Made by a program: the position numbers and the translations under genes. Below are positions 1-9,716 of a stretch of DNA of 64,000 nt, piece by piece. The notes below the pieces were generated by a model, which saw nothing but the letters and a program-made list of their open reading frames with translations, searched no databases and had not been told where the DNA came from. The first letter of the stretch is position 1, and each line of letters starts with the position of its first letter. The stretch lies in NCBI GenBank assembly GCA_947629865.1, contig CANRFJ010000014.1, forward strand, positions 1 to 64,000. The letters are read 5' to 3'. Source of the DNA: an uncultured Lachnospiraceae bacterium (GTDB lineage Bacteria > Bacillota > Clostridia > Lachnospirales > Lachnospiraceae).

Positions 1-87
1 TTCTAACAGCTTAAGCAACAAGATGGGTAATTCCTTACTGGCTGTAAGGGGTATTAACCATAAATATATTGTAGTAGAGAGGTAGAC

Positions 88-657
88 ATGCAAACAAAAA
101 ATGTTATGATCGTCGGCGTCGGCGGACAGGGAACTCTGCTGACCAGCCGGATTTTGGGAGGCATTATCCAGGCGGCCGGCTATGACGTAAAACTCAGCGA
201 GGTACACGGAATGGCGCAGAGGGGCGGCAGCGTAGTGACTTTCGTGCGCTACGGTGACAAGGTGTATGAGCCGATTGTAGAGGAGGGGCAGGCCGATGTG
301 CTGATTGCCTTTGAAAAACTGGAGGCCATGCGCTACGCGCACTTCTTGAAGAAAGACGGCGTGATGATTGTCAATGAGCAGCGAATGGATCCGATGACAG
401 TTGTTACCGGAGCGGCTGAATATCCGGAGAATATTCTGGAGACATTAAAGAAATCCTATCAGGTAGTGTCCATTGACGCTATGGCAGAGGCCAGGAAGCT
501 CGGCAATTCCCGCGTCTTTAACACCGTTATCATCGGCCTTGCGGCGAAAAGCATGGATTTTGCAGAGGAACAGTGGTTAGAGGTGATCGGGAAAACCGTG
601 CCGCCAAAGACTGTGGACATCAACCAAAAAGCGTTTAAGGCAGGTTATGCGAGATGA
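88..657 (+). CDS. iorB: Indolepyruvate ferredoxin oxidoreductase beta subunit
   Basis: MIVGVGGQGTLLTSRILG...EVHGMAQRGGSV is typical of IorB/2-oxoacid oxidoreductase gamma-type domains. Confidence 0.88.
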   Translation: MQTKNVMIVGVGGQGTLLTSRILGGIIQAAGYDVKLSEVHGMAQRGGSVVTFVRYGDKVYEPIVEEGQADVLIAFEKLEAMRYAHFLKKDGVMIVNEQRMDPMTVVTGAAEYPENILETLKKSYQVVSIDAMAEARKLGNSRVFNTVIIGLAAKSMDFAEEQWLEVIGKTVPPKTVDINQKAFKAGYAR

Positions 658-1475
658 TCATTGATGCGCACACCCATGTGTATCCCGAAAAAATAGTAAA
701 GAAGGCAATTGCAAAACTGGAGAAAAATTCGGGCGTTTCCGCCAGGGTAAACGGCCTGAAATCCGGCCTGACGGCTTCGATGAGAGAGGCGGGCATCGAC
801 TACTCGGTGCTGCTGCCGGTGGCGACCTCCACCAGGCAGGTGGACGACATTAACGAGGAGGCCGGGCGCACCAATGCCTCGGCCGGAGAGACGGGACTGT
901 TCTCCTTTGGGGGAATCCACCCCGACACACCGGACTACCGGGAGGTTCTGCGGCGGGTTCGGGCGGCGGGCCTGAAGGGGATCAAACTGCATCCGGATTA
1001 CCAAGAGACATTTTTCAATGATATACGCTATAAGCGGATTGTGGCGGAGGCGACGGGGCAGGGACTGTATATTATGGTTCACGCCGGAGAGGACATCGGC
1101 CTGCCGGAACCGATTCACTGCCGTCCGGAGCATGTGCGGGAAGTTCTCGCAGACACACAGAGCGACCGGCTGATCCTGGCCCACATGGGCGGCTGGCGTC
1201 TCTGGGACGAGGTAGAGGAGCAGCTGGCGGGGGAGGACGTATACTTCGATACGGCCTTTTCCACAGGACACATAGAGGGAGTGACAGGGCTTTTAGACGA
1301 GGAGGCCTTTGTCCGTCTGGTGCGGGCCCACGGAGCGGAGCGGATTGTATTTGGAACCGACAGCCCGTGGAGCAGCCAGAGGGAAAGCGTGGAGTGGATC
1401 CGCCGCACCGCTCTGACAGAAGACGAAAAGGAGAAGATTTTTTCCGGTAATATGCGGAAAATTCTTGGCATCTGA
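654..1475 (+). CDS. Amidohydrolase family (TIM-barrel metal-dependent hydrolase)
   Basis: DAHTHVYPEK N-terminus, GIKLHPDYQ, FGTDSPW motif; overlaps the iorB stop. Confidence 0.85.
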   Translation: MIIDAHTHVYPEKIVKKAIAKLEKNSGVSARVNGLKSGLTASMREAGIDYSVLLPVATSTRQVDDINEEAGRTNASAGETGLFSFGGIHPDTPDYREVLRRVRAAGLKGIKLHPDYQETFFNDIRYKRIVAEATGQGLYIMVHAGEDIGLPEPIHCRPEHVREVLADTQSDRLILAHMGGWRLWDEVEEQLAGEDVYFDTAFSTGHIEGVTGLLDEEAFVRLVRAHGAERIVFGTDSPWSSQRESVEWIRRTALTEDEKEKIFSGNMRKILGI

Positions 1476-1539
1476 ATACAGGCCCGCCGCAGTCGGGCCA
1501 TCGCAGCAATAAGAGCAAACGAAGGGAGGAGACGCCGGA

Positions 1540-3261
1540 ATGGGAAGGAGAAAGAAAACCGTACTCGCAGCGTCCGTCACAGCGGGCGTCCTTGTGCTGG
1601 TTCTGATAATCGGGGCCATTTACAAATATGTGGCGCCAAGTAATGTAAAACGGGAACTGAGCACCGTATTTGGACTGGGAGAAAACGAGGTCGCCCTGAT
1701 TGTGGACAATGTGCAGCAGGAGGAGAAAGGCCTGCGGGTGGACGGCCAGACCTATGTGCCGGCTTCCGTGGCCTCCTCTTATATGGACGAGCGCATTTAT
1801 GTGGACACAAAGGAGAAGATTCTCTCCTATGCCACAGTGGACGGGGTGATCCAGGTGCGGCCGGGCGACGTCTCCTATACGCTGGCGCGGGAGGAAAAGA
1901 AGGTGGAAGCGCCTATTCTCTCGGAGCATGGCGGCGCCCTGTATGTCTCTCTGGACTTTATCGCAGGACATGCCTCCTGCTATTATAAGGAATACGAGGG
2001 GCCGTCGCGCCTGATTATCGTGTCCGACCGGACGAGGAATTACACCTTTGCCACGCTGGGCGAGGACACCCGCGTGCGCACGGGGCCGAATAAAAAGTAC
2101 GATTACCTCACCGAGGTGCCGGAGGGAAGCCGGGTTATTGCGGACGACACAAAACAGCAGGAAAACGGCTATATGGCGGTGACTACGCTGGACGGCGTGA
2201 ACGGATATATTCCGGCGGAGAGAGTGGTAAAGACAGAGAAGAAGGGCTGGGATTTTGAGAAGGAGCCGGAGAGCTTCCCGCAGAAGGGAATGAAAAAGAC
2301 CATATGCCTTGGGTGGCATCAGGTCACTACAGAGGAGGGAAGCGGCACGCTCTCCGCCAGTGTAGCGCAGGCCGCCCCCATGAATGTGATCTCCCCCACA
2401 TGGTATGCGCTGAGCGACAACAAGGGAAACTTCACCTCCCTCGCCAATGCGGATTATGTGGCGCAGGCCCACGCAGCCGGACTGGAGGTCTGGGGACTGA
2501 TCAATGATTTCAAAAAGGGCCTCAAATTAAATACCGTTCTGGGCAGGACGTCTGTGCGCACCAGGCTGATCAATTCGCTGGTGGCCTCCGCGATCCAGTA
2601 CGACCTGGACGGGATCAACATAGACTTTGAGAATGTGAAAGCGGGGAGCGCCGCGGCCTATCTGGAATTTCTGAGGGAACTGGTAATAAAGTGCCACGCC
2701 AACGATCTGGTGGTGTCCGTGGACAATTACACGCCCGCCAGCTACAACAGCCATTACAATCTGTACGAGCAGGGACGGGTTGTGGACTATGTGATTCTCA
2801 TGGCCTACGACGAGCATTACGCGGGCAGCGAGGAGAGCGGTTCGGTGTCCTCCCTTCCCTTTGTGAAGGACGGTCTGGCGGGCATGATTGCCAGGGCGCC
2901 GAAGGAGCGGGTGGTAGTGGCCCTCCCATTCTACACGAGGCTGTGGAAGGAGAGGAAAAGCAAGTCGGGCAAAATCACTCTGGAGCCCCCGACCGCCTAT
3001 GGCATGAGCAATGCGGAGAGCCTTCTGCGGGCCAGCGGAGCCGCCCCCAAGTGGGACGAGGCCACGGGGCAGTATTACGCCCAGTACAAGGAGGACGGCG
3101 CGACATGTAAGATCTGGCTGGAGGAGGAGACCTCCCTGACGAAGAAACTGGAGGCAGTGCTGCCGGAAAAAGTGGCAGGGGTGGCGTTCTGGAAGCTTGG
3201 CTTTGAGCGGGCCGTCACATGGAAGACTATCGGGGACGTGCTCGCAAAGAATTCCAAGTAG
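1540..3261 (+). CDS. Membrane-anchored SH3b + glycoside hydrolase family 18 (YaaH/spore-cortex type)
   Basis: N-terminal TM; SH3-like TRVRTGPNKKYDYLTEV; GH18 DLDGINIDFE and MAYDEHYAGSEESGSV motifs. Confidence 0.85.
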   Translation: MGRRKKTVLAASVTAGVLVLVLIIGAIYKYVAPSNVKRELSTVFGLGENEVALIVDNVQQEEKGLRVDGQTYVPASVASSYMDERIYVDTKEKILSYATVDGVIQVRPGDVSYTLAREEKKVEAPILSEHGGALYVSLDFIAGHASCYYKEYEGPSRLIIVSDRTRNYTFATLGEDTRVRTGPNKKYDYLTEVPEGSRVIADDTKQQENGYMAVTTLDGVNGYIPAERVVKTEKKGWDFEKEPESFPQKGMKKTICLGWHQVTTEEGSGTLSASVAQAAPMNVISPTWYALSDNKGNFTSLANADYVAQAHAAGLEVWGLINDFKKGLKLNTVLGRTSVRTRLINSLVASAIQYDLDGINIDFENVKAGSAAAYLEFLRELVIKCHANDLVVSVDNYTPASYNSHYNLYEQGRVVDYVILMAYDEHYAGSEESGSVSSLPFVKDGLAGMIARAPKERVVVALPFYTRLWKERKSKSGKITLEPPTAYGMSNAESLLRASGAAPKWDEATGQYYAQYKEDGATCKIWLEEETSLTKKLEAVLPEKVAGVAFWKLGFERAVTWKTIGDVLAKNSK

Positions 3262-3331
3262 AAAAAATCTGCATAGCGGACACCCGTTGGAGCATATAAT
3301 CTGGTGAGCAAAGAACCGGGGAAGTGCTGGT

Positions 3332-4051
3332 TTGGAAAAATTCAGAGGACGGAGCATAAAAGAATACAGAAAGCAGATGGCAGCAGGCGGCCTGATTCTG
3401 GTCGCCGCTGTCATTTTTGTACTGGCCTGGGAGAGCAGGGAACGGATACCGGTGTTGAACATGACGGCGGCGGGGAGCAAGGCGGTCGTGGCGGTCGACG
3501 CGGGACACGGCGGCTTTGATCCCGGCAAGGTGGGGACAAAGGACACTCTGGAAAAGGACATTAACCTCTCCATCGCCAAAAAGGTGGAGAAGAAACTGAC
3601 GGACAGCGGATATACGGTGTGCATGACGCGGACGGATGACAGGGCGCTGTGCGAGGGAAGCGAGCCGTCCAAAAAAGCTGCGGATCTCAAAAATCGGGTG
3701 GCGGCGATCGACGGGGCGAAGCCCGCGCTGGCGGTGAGTATCCACCAGAACAGTTACTCGGCCGGTACAAAGGGCGCCCAGGTATTTTACTATACCGGTT
3801 CGGAGGAGAGCAAAAAATTGGGCGGGGTTTTGCAGAAGACAATCCGTGAGGTAATCGGAGACGGCAATCACAGGGTGGAAAAGGCGAACGACAGCTATTA
3901 TATGCTGCGAAAGGTTCGGTGTCCCTTTGTCATCGTGGAGTGCGGCTTTTTGTCAAACCCGGAGGAGGAGGCATTGCTGCGCGATGAAAATTATCAGGAA
4001 AAAATGGCGCAGGGGATTTGCGAAGGCATTGAAAATTTCTTGTATAAATAG
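3332..4051 (+). CDS. N-acetylmuramoyl-L-alanine amidase (CwlD-like)
   Basis: VVAVDAGHGGFDPGK, SIHQNSY, VECGFLSNPEE. Confidence 0.88.
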   Translation: MEKFRGRSIKEYRKQMAAGGLILVAAVIFVLAWESRERIPVLNMTAAGSKAVVAVDAGHGGFDPGKVGTKDTLEKDINLSIAKKVEKKLTDSGYTVCMTRTDDRALCEGSEPSKKAADLKNRVAAIDGAKPALAVSIHQNSYSAGTKGAQVFYYTGSEESKKLGGVLQKTIREVIGDGNHRVEKANDSYYMLRKVRCPFVIVECGFLSNPEEEALLRDENYQEKMAQGICEGIENFLYK

Positions 4052-4089
4052 GCAGATTATGGTATGATAAATAAGTACGAGAGGTTATT

Positions 4090-5142
4090 ATGAACACAGA
4101 ATACATTACATGGGACAGAGAGCGTGGATATGGGGAAGGAGAGCGGGAGCGCGCGGCGCAGATTCTGCGCCGGGGCGGACTGGTAGCGTTTCCCACGGAG
4201 ACAGTATACGGCCTGGGAGGAAACGGCCTGCTGCCTGCGGCGGCTGCGAAGATTTATGCGGCCAAGGGGCGTCCCAGCGACAATCCACTGATACTCCATA
4301 TCAGCAGTCCGGAGGAACTGCCTCCCCTTGTGAGAAGGATTCCGGAGGCGGCGGGAAAACTGATGGAGACATTCTGGCCGGGCCCCATGACATTGATTTT
4401 TGAGAAGGCGGAGCTGGTGCCCCGCGAGACGACAGGCGGGCTTGACACGGTGGCGGTGAGAATGCCTGAACATTCCGGCGCCAGGGAACTGATTGCCTGT
4501 GCGGGCGTACCGGTGGCAGCGCCGAGCGCCAATCTGTCCGGAAGGCCAAGCCCTACCTCGGCGGCGCACGTCAGAGAGGATCTGGACGGAAGGATTGATA
4601 TGATCATCGACGGCGGCAGTGTTGGAATTGGACTGGAATCCACGATTATAGATCTGACGGAGGAGGTGCCGGTCATACTCCGGCCGGGCGCCATTACAGA
4701 GGCCATGCTCGCAGAGGCCATAGGAGAAGTGCGGCTGGACGCCGGACTTGCGGGAAGGGAATCCGGAGCGCCGCCGAAGGCGCCGGGAATGAAATACCGC
4801 CACTATGCGCCGAGAGCGGAGATGACTATATTTGAGGGAGCGGCGGAGGCCGTCACAGAGAGGATTAACCGGTTGGCCAGAGAATATCCGGCGGATAAAG
4901 TGGGTATTCTGGCGTCGGAGGAAACGAGAGAACGATATCCGCATGGACAGGTTGTCACAGCGGGCTCGCGCGCGGCGGGCACTATAGGAAAGGGGCTCTA
5001 CGGAGCTCTGCGGACATTCGACCATCTGGGAGTGGAAGTCATTTTTTCTGAGACCTTTTCCGGAGAGAGAGACAGCGAGGCCATTATGAACCGCCTGAGG
5101 AAGGCGGCGGGGCACCGCGTGGAGACTCTCACGGGAAAATGA
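4090..5142 (+). CDS. L-threonylcarbamoyladenylate synthase (Sua5/YwlC)
   Basis: GGLVAFPTETVYGLGGN, KGRPSDNPLILH, C-terminal Sua5 domain. Confidence 0.92.
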   Translation: MNTEYITWDRERGYGEGERERAAQILRRGGLVAFPTETVYGLGGNGLLPAAAAKIYAAKGRPSDNPLILHISSPEELPPLVRRIPEAAGKLMETFWPGPMTLIFEKAELVPRETTGGLDTVAVRMPEHSGARELIACAGVPVAAPSANLSGRPSPTSAAHVREDLDGRIDMIIDGGSVGIGLESTIIDLTEEVPVILRPGAITEAMLAEAIGEVRLDAGLAGRESGAPPKAPGMKYRHYAPRAEMTIFEGAAEAVTERINRLAREYPADKVGILASEETRERYPHGQVVTAGSRAAGTIGKGLYGALRTFDHLGVEVIFSETFSGERDSEAIMNRLRKAAGHRVETLTGK

Positions 5143-5615
5143 TGGGAGGAAACGGTATGACAGACTACCATGACGCGCAGAAAATCATTTTTGTGTGCAA
5201 AGAGAATGTATATCTGAGCCCTATGGCCGAGTGGATTATGAAAAGTATCCTCATGGATAAGACAAAGATCATTGAATCCAGGGGACTGGTGGTACTGTTC
5301 CCGGAGCCGAGGAACATGAAGGTGACGGACGTGCTCATGAACCACGCGATCCCGTGCGAGGAGCAGGTGTCGCAGGAATTTGAGCCGGAGCAGGTGGACG
5401 AAGACACGCTGGTTATCACCATGAATTTTACGGAAAAGGTGAAGCTGGTGGAGGATTTTTCCCTGACGGACAATGTATATACCCTGAAGGAGTTTGTGGG
5501 CGAGGAGGGAGATGTGACAGATCCATACGGCGGCCCGGAGGAAGCCTATGAGGAGTGTTACATCGAGCTGAAGGATTTACTGTATAAGGCCAAGAAGAAG
5601 CTGGGGTGGAACTAA
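5139..5615 (+). CDS. Low-molecular-weight protein phosphatase-like protein with degenerate P-loop
   Basis: IIFVCKENVYLSPMAEWIM aligns with VCxGNxCRSPMAE; C-terminal VTDPYGGPEEAYEECY. Confidence 0.75.
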   Translation: MMGGNGMTDYHDAQKIIFVCKENVYLSPMAEWIMKSILMDKTKIIESRGLVVLFPEPRNMKVTDVLMNHAIPCEEQVSQEFEPEQVDEDTLVITMNFTEKVKLVEDFSLTDNVYTLKEFVGEEGDVTDPYGGPEEAYEECYIELKDLLYKAKKKLGWN

Positions 5616-5665
5616 ATAAATACAAGGCGGGGGCGCGGGAGGCTCCTGCGGAAAAGAGGCAGATT

Positions 5666-6097
5666 ATGATAGCATTGGGGAGCGACCAGGCAGGTTACGA
5701 ATTAAAGCAGGTGATTATCCGGCATCTGGAGGAGAGGGGACTTGCCTACAAAGACTACGGCAGCTACAATGCCGATCCGGTGGATTATCCAATCTATGGG
5801 AAGAAAGTGGCCCACGCCATTGTGGACGGCGAGTGCGACAAGGGGATTCTGATCTGCGGGACAGGCATCGGAATTTCCATAGCGGCTAATAAGGTGAGGG
5901 GAATCCGCGCGGCAGTGTGCAGCGACTGTTTCAGCGCCGAGGCCACCCGCCTTCACAACGACGCCAATATTCTGGCCTTCGGAGCCAGGGTGATCGGGCC
6001 GGGGCTGGCGGAGAAAATCGTGGACACATTCTTAGACACAGAATTTTCCGGAGTGGAGCGTCACGCCCGTCGGGTGGAAATGATCGAGGAGGACTGA
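5666..6097 (+). CDS. rpiB: Ribose-5-phosphate isomerase B
   Basis: MIALGSDQAGYELK, GILICGTGIGISIAANK; start moved downstream to the conserved N-terminus. Confidence 0.9.
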   Translation: MIALGSDQAGYELKQVIIRHLEERGLAYKDYGSYNADPVDYPIYGKKVAHAIVDGECDKGILICGTGIGISIAANKVRGIRAAVCSDCFSAEATRLHNDANILAFGARVIGPGLAEKIVDTFLDTEFSGVERHARRVEMIEED

Positions 6098-6100
6098 GAT

Positions 6101-6892
6101 TTGTTAGGTTTTATCGGATGCGGCAACATGGCGCAGGCTATGCTGAATGGAATACTGGAAAAGGGGCTCTACAAAAAAGAGGAAATTCTTGTTTCCCGAC
6201 GGGACGGTCATGCGTTGGAGGAGATACGGGAGAGATATGGAATCGGCGTCACGCAGGACAACGGAGAGGTGGCGGAGAGGGCGGACGTGCTGGTGCTGGC
6301 GGTAAAGCCGAACCAGTTTGCGCAGGTGATCCCTCCGATAGCAGAGCGGGTGAGGAAGGATACCCTGATAATCTCCATCGCAGCGGGACAGAGTATTTCC
6401 GCCATAGAGAAACTTTTTGGCAAAAGTATAAAACTGGCGAGAACCATGCCCAATACGCCGGCGTTAGTCATGGCCGGCGCTGCCGGCATATGTTTCAATA
6501 AAAATATCACAGAGGGAGAGCAGGAGAGCGTGATCCGTCTCTTTGAGAGTTTTGGCGTGGCCGTCGTGGTTCCGGAGAGTTTGATGGACACGGTCGTGGG
6601 CGTCAGCGGAAGTTCCCCTGCTTATGTTTTTATGTTTATCGAGGCTATGGCTGATGCGGCGGTGGCAGACGGAATGTCCCGCAATCAGGCATACCGGCTG
6701 GCGGCCCAGAGCGTGTACGGGAGCGCCAAGATGGTACTGGAGACCGGGAAGCACCCGGGAGAGTTAAAGGATATGGTCTGCTCGCCGGGAGGCACCACCA
6801 TTGAGGCGGTGCGCGTCCTGGAGGAGAAGGGACTGCGGAGCGCCGTGATGGAGGGCCAGATGGCCTGCGTGGAGAAAGCGCGTTCCCTGTAG
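6101..6892 (+). CDS. proC: Pyrroline-5-carboxylate reductase
   Basis: LGFIGCGNMAQAM, MPNTPALV, SPGGTTIEAVRVLE; TTG start. Confidence 0.92.
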   Translation: MLGFIGCGNMAQAMLNGILEKGLYKKEEILVSRRDGHALEEIRERYGIGVTQDNGEVAERADVLVLAVKPNQFAQVIPPIAERVRKDTLIISIAAGQSISAIEKLFGKSIKLARTMPNTPALVMAGAAGICFNKNITEGEQESVIRLFESFGVAVVVPESLMDTVVGVSGSSPAYVFMFIEAMADAAVADGMSRNQAYRLAAQSVYGSAKMVLETGKHPGELKDMVCSPGGTTIEAVRVLEEKGLRSAVMEGQMACVEKARSL

Positions 6893-6908
6893 ACGGACGG
6901 GAGAGCTT

Positions 6909-7172
6909 ATGCGTGACAAAAAGAAAAACCAGAGAGAGATTATACACGCCCTGACGATGGTACTGCAGATTGGCCTGTCGATGATGACCTGCGTGGGACT
7001 CAGTATGGCAATCGGGTACTATATTGACCGGCTGTTTGGCACCAGATACGGAATCATCATTATGTTGTTTGTCGGTATTCTGGCGGCTATCCGGAGCCTG
7101 TTTATCCTGACGGGGCGCTACTATAATAAAAAACCAAAGGACGGAGAAACCCATGGAGACAGCCAGAACTAG
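6909..7172 (+). CDS. atpZ: AtpZ/AtpI-family membrane protein
   Basis: Two TM helices, position immediately upstream of the atp operon. Confidence 0.7.
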   Translation: MRDKKKNQREIIHALTMVLQIGLSMMTCVGLSMAIGYYIDRLFGTRYGIIIMLFVGILAAIRSLFILTGRYYNKKPKDGETHGDSQN

Positions 7173-7536
7173 TCTGAAGCAGGTAATTGCCGGAATCTGG
7201 ATTCTGGCGGCCGTCGTAATACTGGCGGGTGTATTCTGGGTGTCCAATCCCATTGCCTATGCGCTCGGTGAAGTAGTGGGAAGCCTCACTGCCACCGGCA
7301 TGATGATACAGTTGTACCGGAGTCTGGAAACGGAGATGGATCTGCCCCGGAAGCAGGCGGTCAATCATTCCCGTATCATGTCGATTCTGCGGAGTTTCCT
7401 GGAACTGGCGGTGCTGGCGGGCAGCATGTTCGTCCCGCAGTGGATCCTGCCATTTACGGTATTTACTGGCATGTTAGGAAGAAAATTCGCGGCGCTTTCC
7501 GTGTCGTGGTTTGAAAAATTCAAGGAAAGGAGATGA
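7153..7536 (+). CDS. atpI: ATP synthase subunit I
   Basis: Four TM helices, position 5' of atpB. Confidence 0.75.
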   Translation: METARTSLKQVIAGIWILAAVVILAGVFWVSNPIAYALGEVVGSLTATGMMIQLYRSLETEMDLPRKQAVNHSRIMSILRSFLELAVLAGSMFVPQWILPFTVFTGMLGRKFAALSVSWFEKFKERR

Positions 7537-7540
7537 AAGC

Positions 7541-8245
7541 TTGGAAGGAGTTGATTTTTATATACATGGCTATCAACAGGTGACGATCGGCGGCGTGTCC
7601 TTCTGGATCACAACCAGCCATGTATGTCTGGCCATTGTCATGGTGGTATTGATTGTCTTTGCCATTGTGGCGAACCGGAAGATCAAAAAAGCCGATCCGA
7701 CCAAGGCGCCCAGCGGGTTTCTGAATGTGCTGGAGCTTCTGGTGGAGACGCTGGATAATCTAGTCAAGGATAACATGGGCAGAGTGCTGGCCCCGAGATT
7801 CCGCAACTACATCGGCGTGTTGTTTATGCTGATACTGACCTGTAATCTGTCCGGTCTGTTCGGCCTTAGGCCGCCGACGGCGGATTACGGCATAACGCTT
7901 CCACTGGCGCTGATTACCTTTGTCATGATTCAGTACCAGGGCTTCAAGTGGCAGAAGATGAACAAGATTAAGGGACTTTTTGAACCGATATTTCTGTTCT
8001 TCCCGGTGAATCTCATCAGTGAGTTCGCGACGCCGATATCCATGTCCCTTCGTCTGTTTGCCAATATTTTGTCGGGAACAATGATGATGGCGCTCATTTA
8101 CGGTCTGCTTCCAAAGGTGGCAACCCTTGTCTGGCCGGCCGCCCTCCACGCGTACATGGACGTGTTTGCCGGCGCTTTGCAAGCGTATGTATTCGCCATG
8201 CTGACTATGGTATTTATTGCAAATGCCGCAGATATTGAAGATTAA
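7541..8245 (+). CDS. atpB: F0F1 ATP synthase subunit a
   Basis: LSLRLFANILSGTMM, LHAYMDVFAGALQAYVFAMLTMVFI; TTG start behind AAGGAGATG. Confidence 0.93.
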   Translation: MEGVDFYIHGYQQVTIGGVSFWITTSHVCLAIVMVVLIVFAIVANRKIKKADPTKAPSGFLNVLELLVETLDNLVKDNMGRVLAPRFRNYIGVLFMLILTCNLSGLFGLRPPTADYGITLPLALITFVMIQYQGFKWQKMNKIKGLFEPIFLFFPVNLISEFATPISMSLRLFANILSGTMMMALIYGLLPKVATLVWPAALHAYMDVFAGALQAYVFAMLTMVFIANAADIED

Positions 8246-8545
<300 letters not shown>

Positions 8546-8589
8546 TGAAAAATCCATTCGTAAAAGAATTGAGAAAGGAGGATTCATAA

Positions 8590-9108
8590 GTGGATAACAG
8601 AATATTTGGATTAGACGTGCAGACTCTTGTGGACACAGGAATCACACTGATTGCCATGCTGGTTCTCTTTATCCTTTTATCCTATCTCCTGTTCAATCCG
8701 GCCAGACAGCTGATCCAGAAGCGCAGGGACTATATCCAGAGCCAGTTAAACGAGGCGGCTTCCGCCAGACAGGACGCGCTGGATATGAAAAGCGAGTACG
8801 ATTCCAGGCTTGCGGGAATAGAGGAGGAATCTGCCGCCCTTCTGACAGAGGCGCGCAAAAAGGCTCAGGCCCGTGAGAATGAGATTGTGGACGAAGCGAA
8901 AGAGGAGGCACATCGCATTGTCGCGCGGGCGGAAAAAGAAGTGGCCCTGGAAAAGGATAAGGTGCGGGACGAGATGAAACAGGAAATGGTACAGGTGGCT
9001 ACGCTTATGGCGGGAAAATTTGTCGCCGGCTCCATAGACGAGACCGCACAGGCAAAGCTCGTTGACGAGACTTTGAAAGAGATGGGTGATGACACATGGC
9101 AAAGTTAG
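8590..9108 (+). CDS. atpF: F0F1 ATP synthase subunit b
   Basis: N-terminal TM, coiled coil, operon position. Confidence 0.92.
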   Translation: MDNRIFGLDVQTLVDTGITLIAMLVLFILLSYLLFNPARQLIQKRRDYIQSQLNEAASARQDALDMKSEYDSRLAGIEEESAALLTEARKKAQARENEIVDEAKEEAHRIVARAEKEVALEKDKVRDEMKQEMVQVATLMAGKFVAGSIDETAQAKLVDETLKEMGDDTWQS

Positions 9109-9647
9109 TTTCAAAAGTATATGGAGACGCCCTCTTTTCACTGGCAGTAGAGGAGGGAAAGCTGGAGCTTCTGAGAGAGGAGGCGGAGGCGGTACGGCAG
9201 GCCGTGACGGAGAATCCGGAAGTGCTGTCTGTGCTTTGCCACCCCGAATTATCCCAGGAGAAAAAGATTTCCATGATAGATGAGATGTTCGGGAAGGACA
9301 TGTCAGAGGAAATGATGGGATTTTTGAATGTCCTGGTTCGTAAGGGGCGTATACGGGAACTTTTGCCGGTGTTTGAGTATTTTGAAACCCAGGTGAAGGA
9401 ATACTTGAAGATCGGCGTAGTAGAGGTCTCCACGCCATTTTCTCTGTCTGACAGCCAGAAGGACCAGGTGGAGAAAAAACTTCTTGCGGTTACGCAGTAC
9501 GAGACGCTGGAGATCCGCTATCAGATTGATGAGAGTCTGCTGGGCGGCATGGTGATCCGTATCGGCGACCGTGTTCTTGACAACAGTATCCGCTCCAAAA
9601 TGGAAGCCATGTCAAGACAGCTTAGTAAGGTAAGGCTGTCCAGTTAG
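9096..9647 (+). CDS. atpH: F0F1 ATP synthase subunit delta
   Basis: YGDALFSLAVEEGKL; MVIRIGDRVLDNSIRSKM. Confidence 0.93.
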   Translation: MAKLVSKVYGDALFSLAVEEGKLELLREEAEAVRQAVTENPEVLSVLCHPELSQEKKISMIDEMFGKDMSEEMMGFLNVLVRKGRIRELLPVFEYFETQVKEYLKIGVVEVSTPFSLSDSQKDQVEKKLLAVTQYETLEIRYQIDESLLGGMVIRIGDRVLDNSIRSKMEAMSRQLSKVRLSS

Positions 9648-9716
9648 GGCGGCTGGTTCAAAAAGAGACGAAAGGCCTGCGAGGGCCCGTTTCTGGAAAG
9701 AAGGTGTGCAGAAAAC

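Noticed and set aside
2-85. Frame open from the window edge to TAG at 83-85
   Set aside because: Only 27 codons, with no resemblance to an IorA C-terminus; cannot be assigned.
1072-2472. 466-aa minus-strand ORF (also 45404-46933, 10152-11255, 12162-13256, 26679-27614)
   Set aside because: Antisense shadows of well-supported plus-strand genes; His/Arg/Gln-rich low-complexity translations and no recognisable domains.
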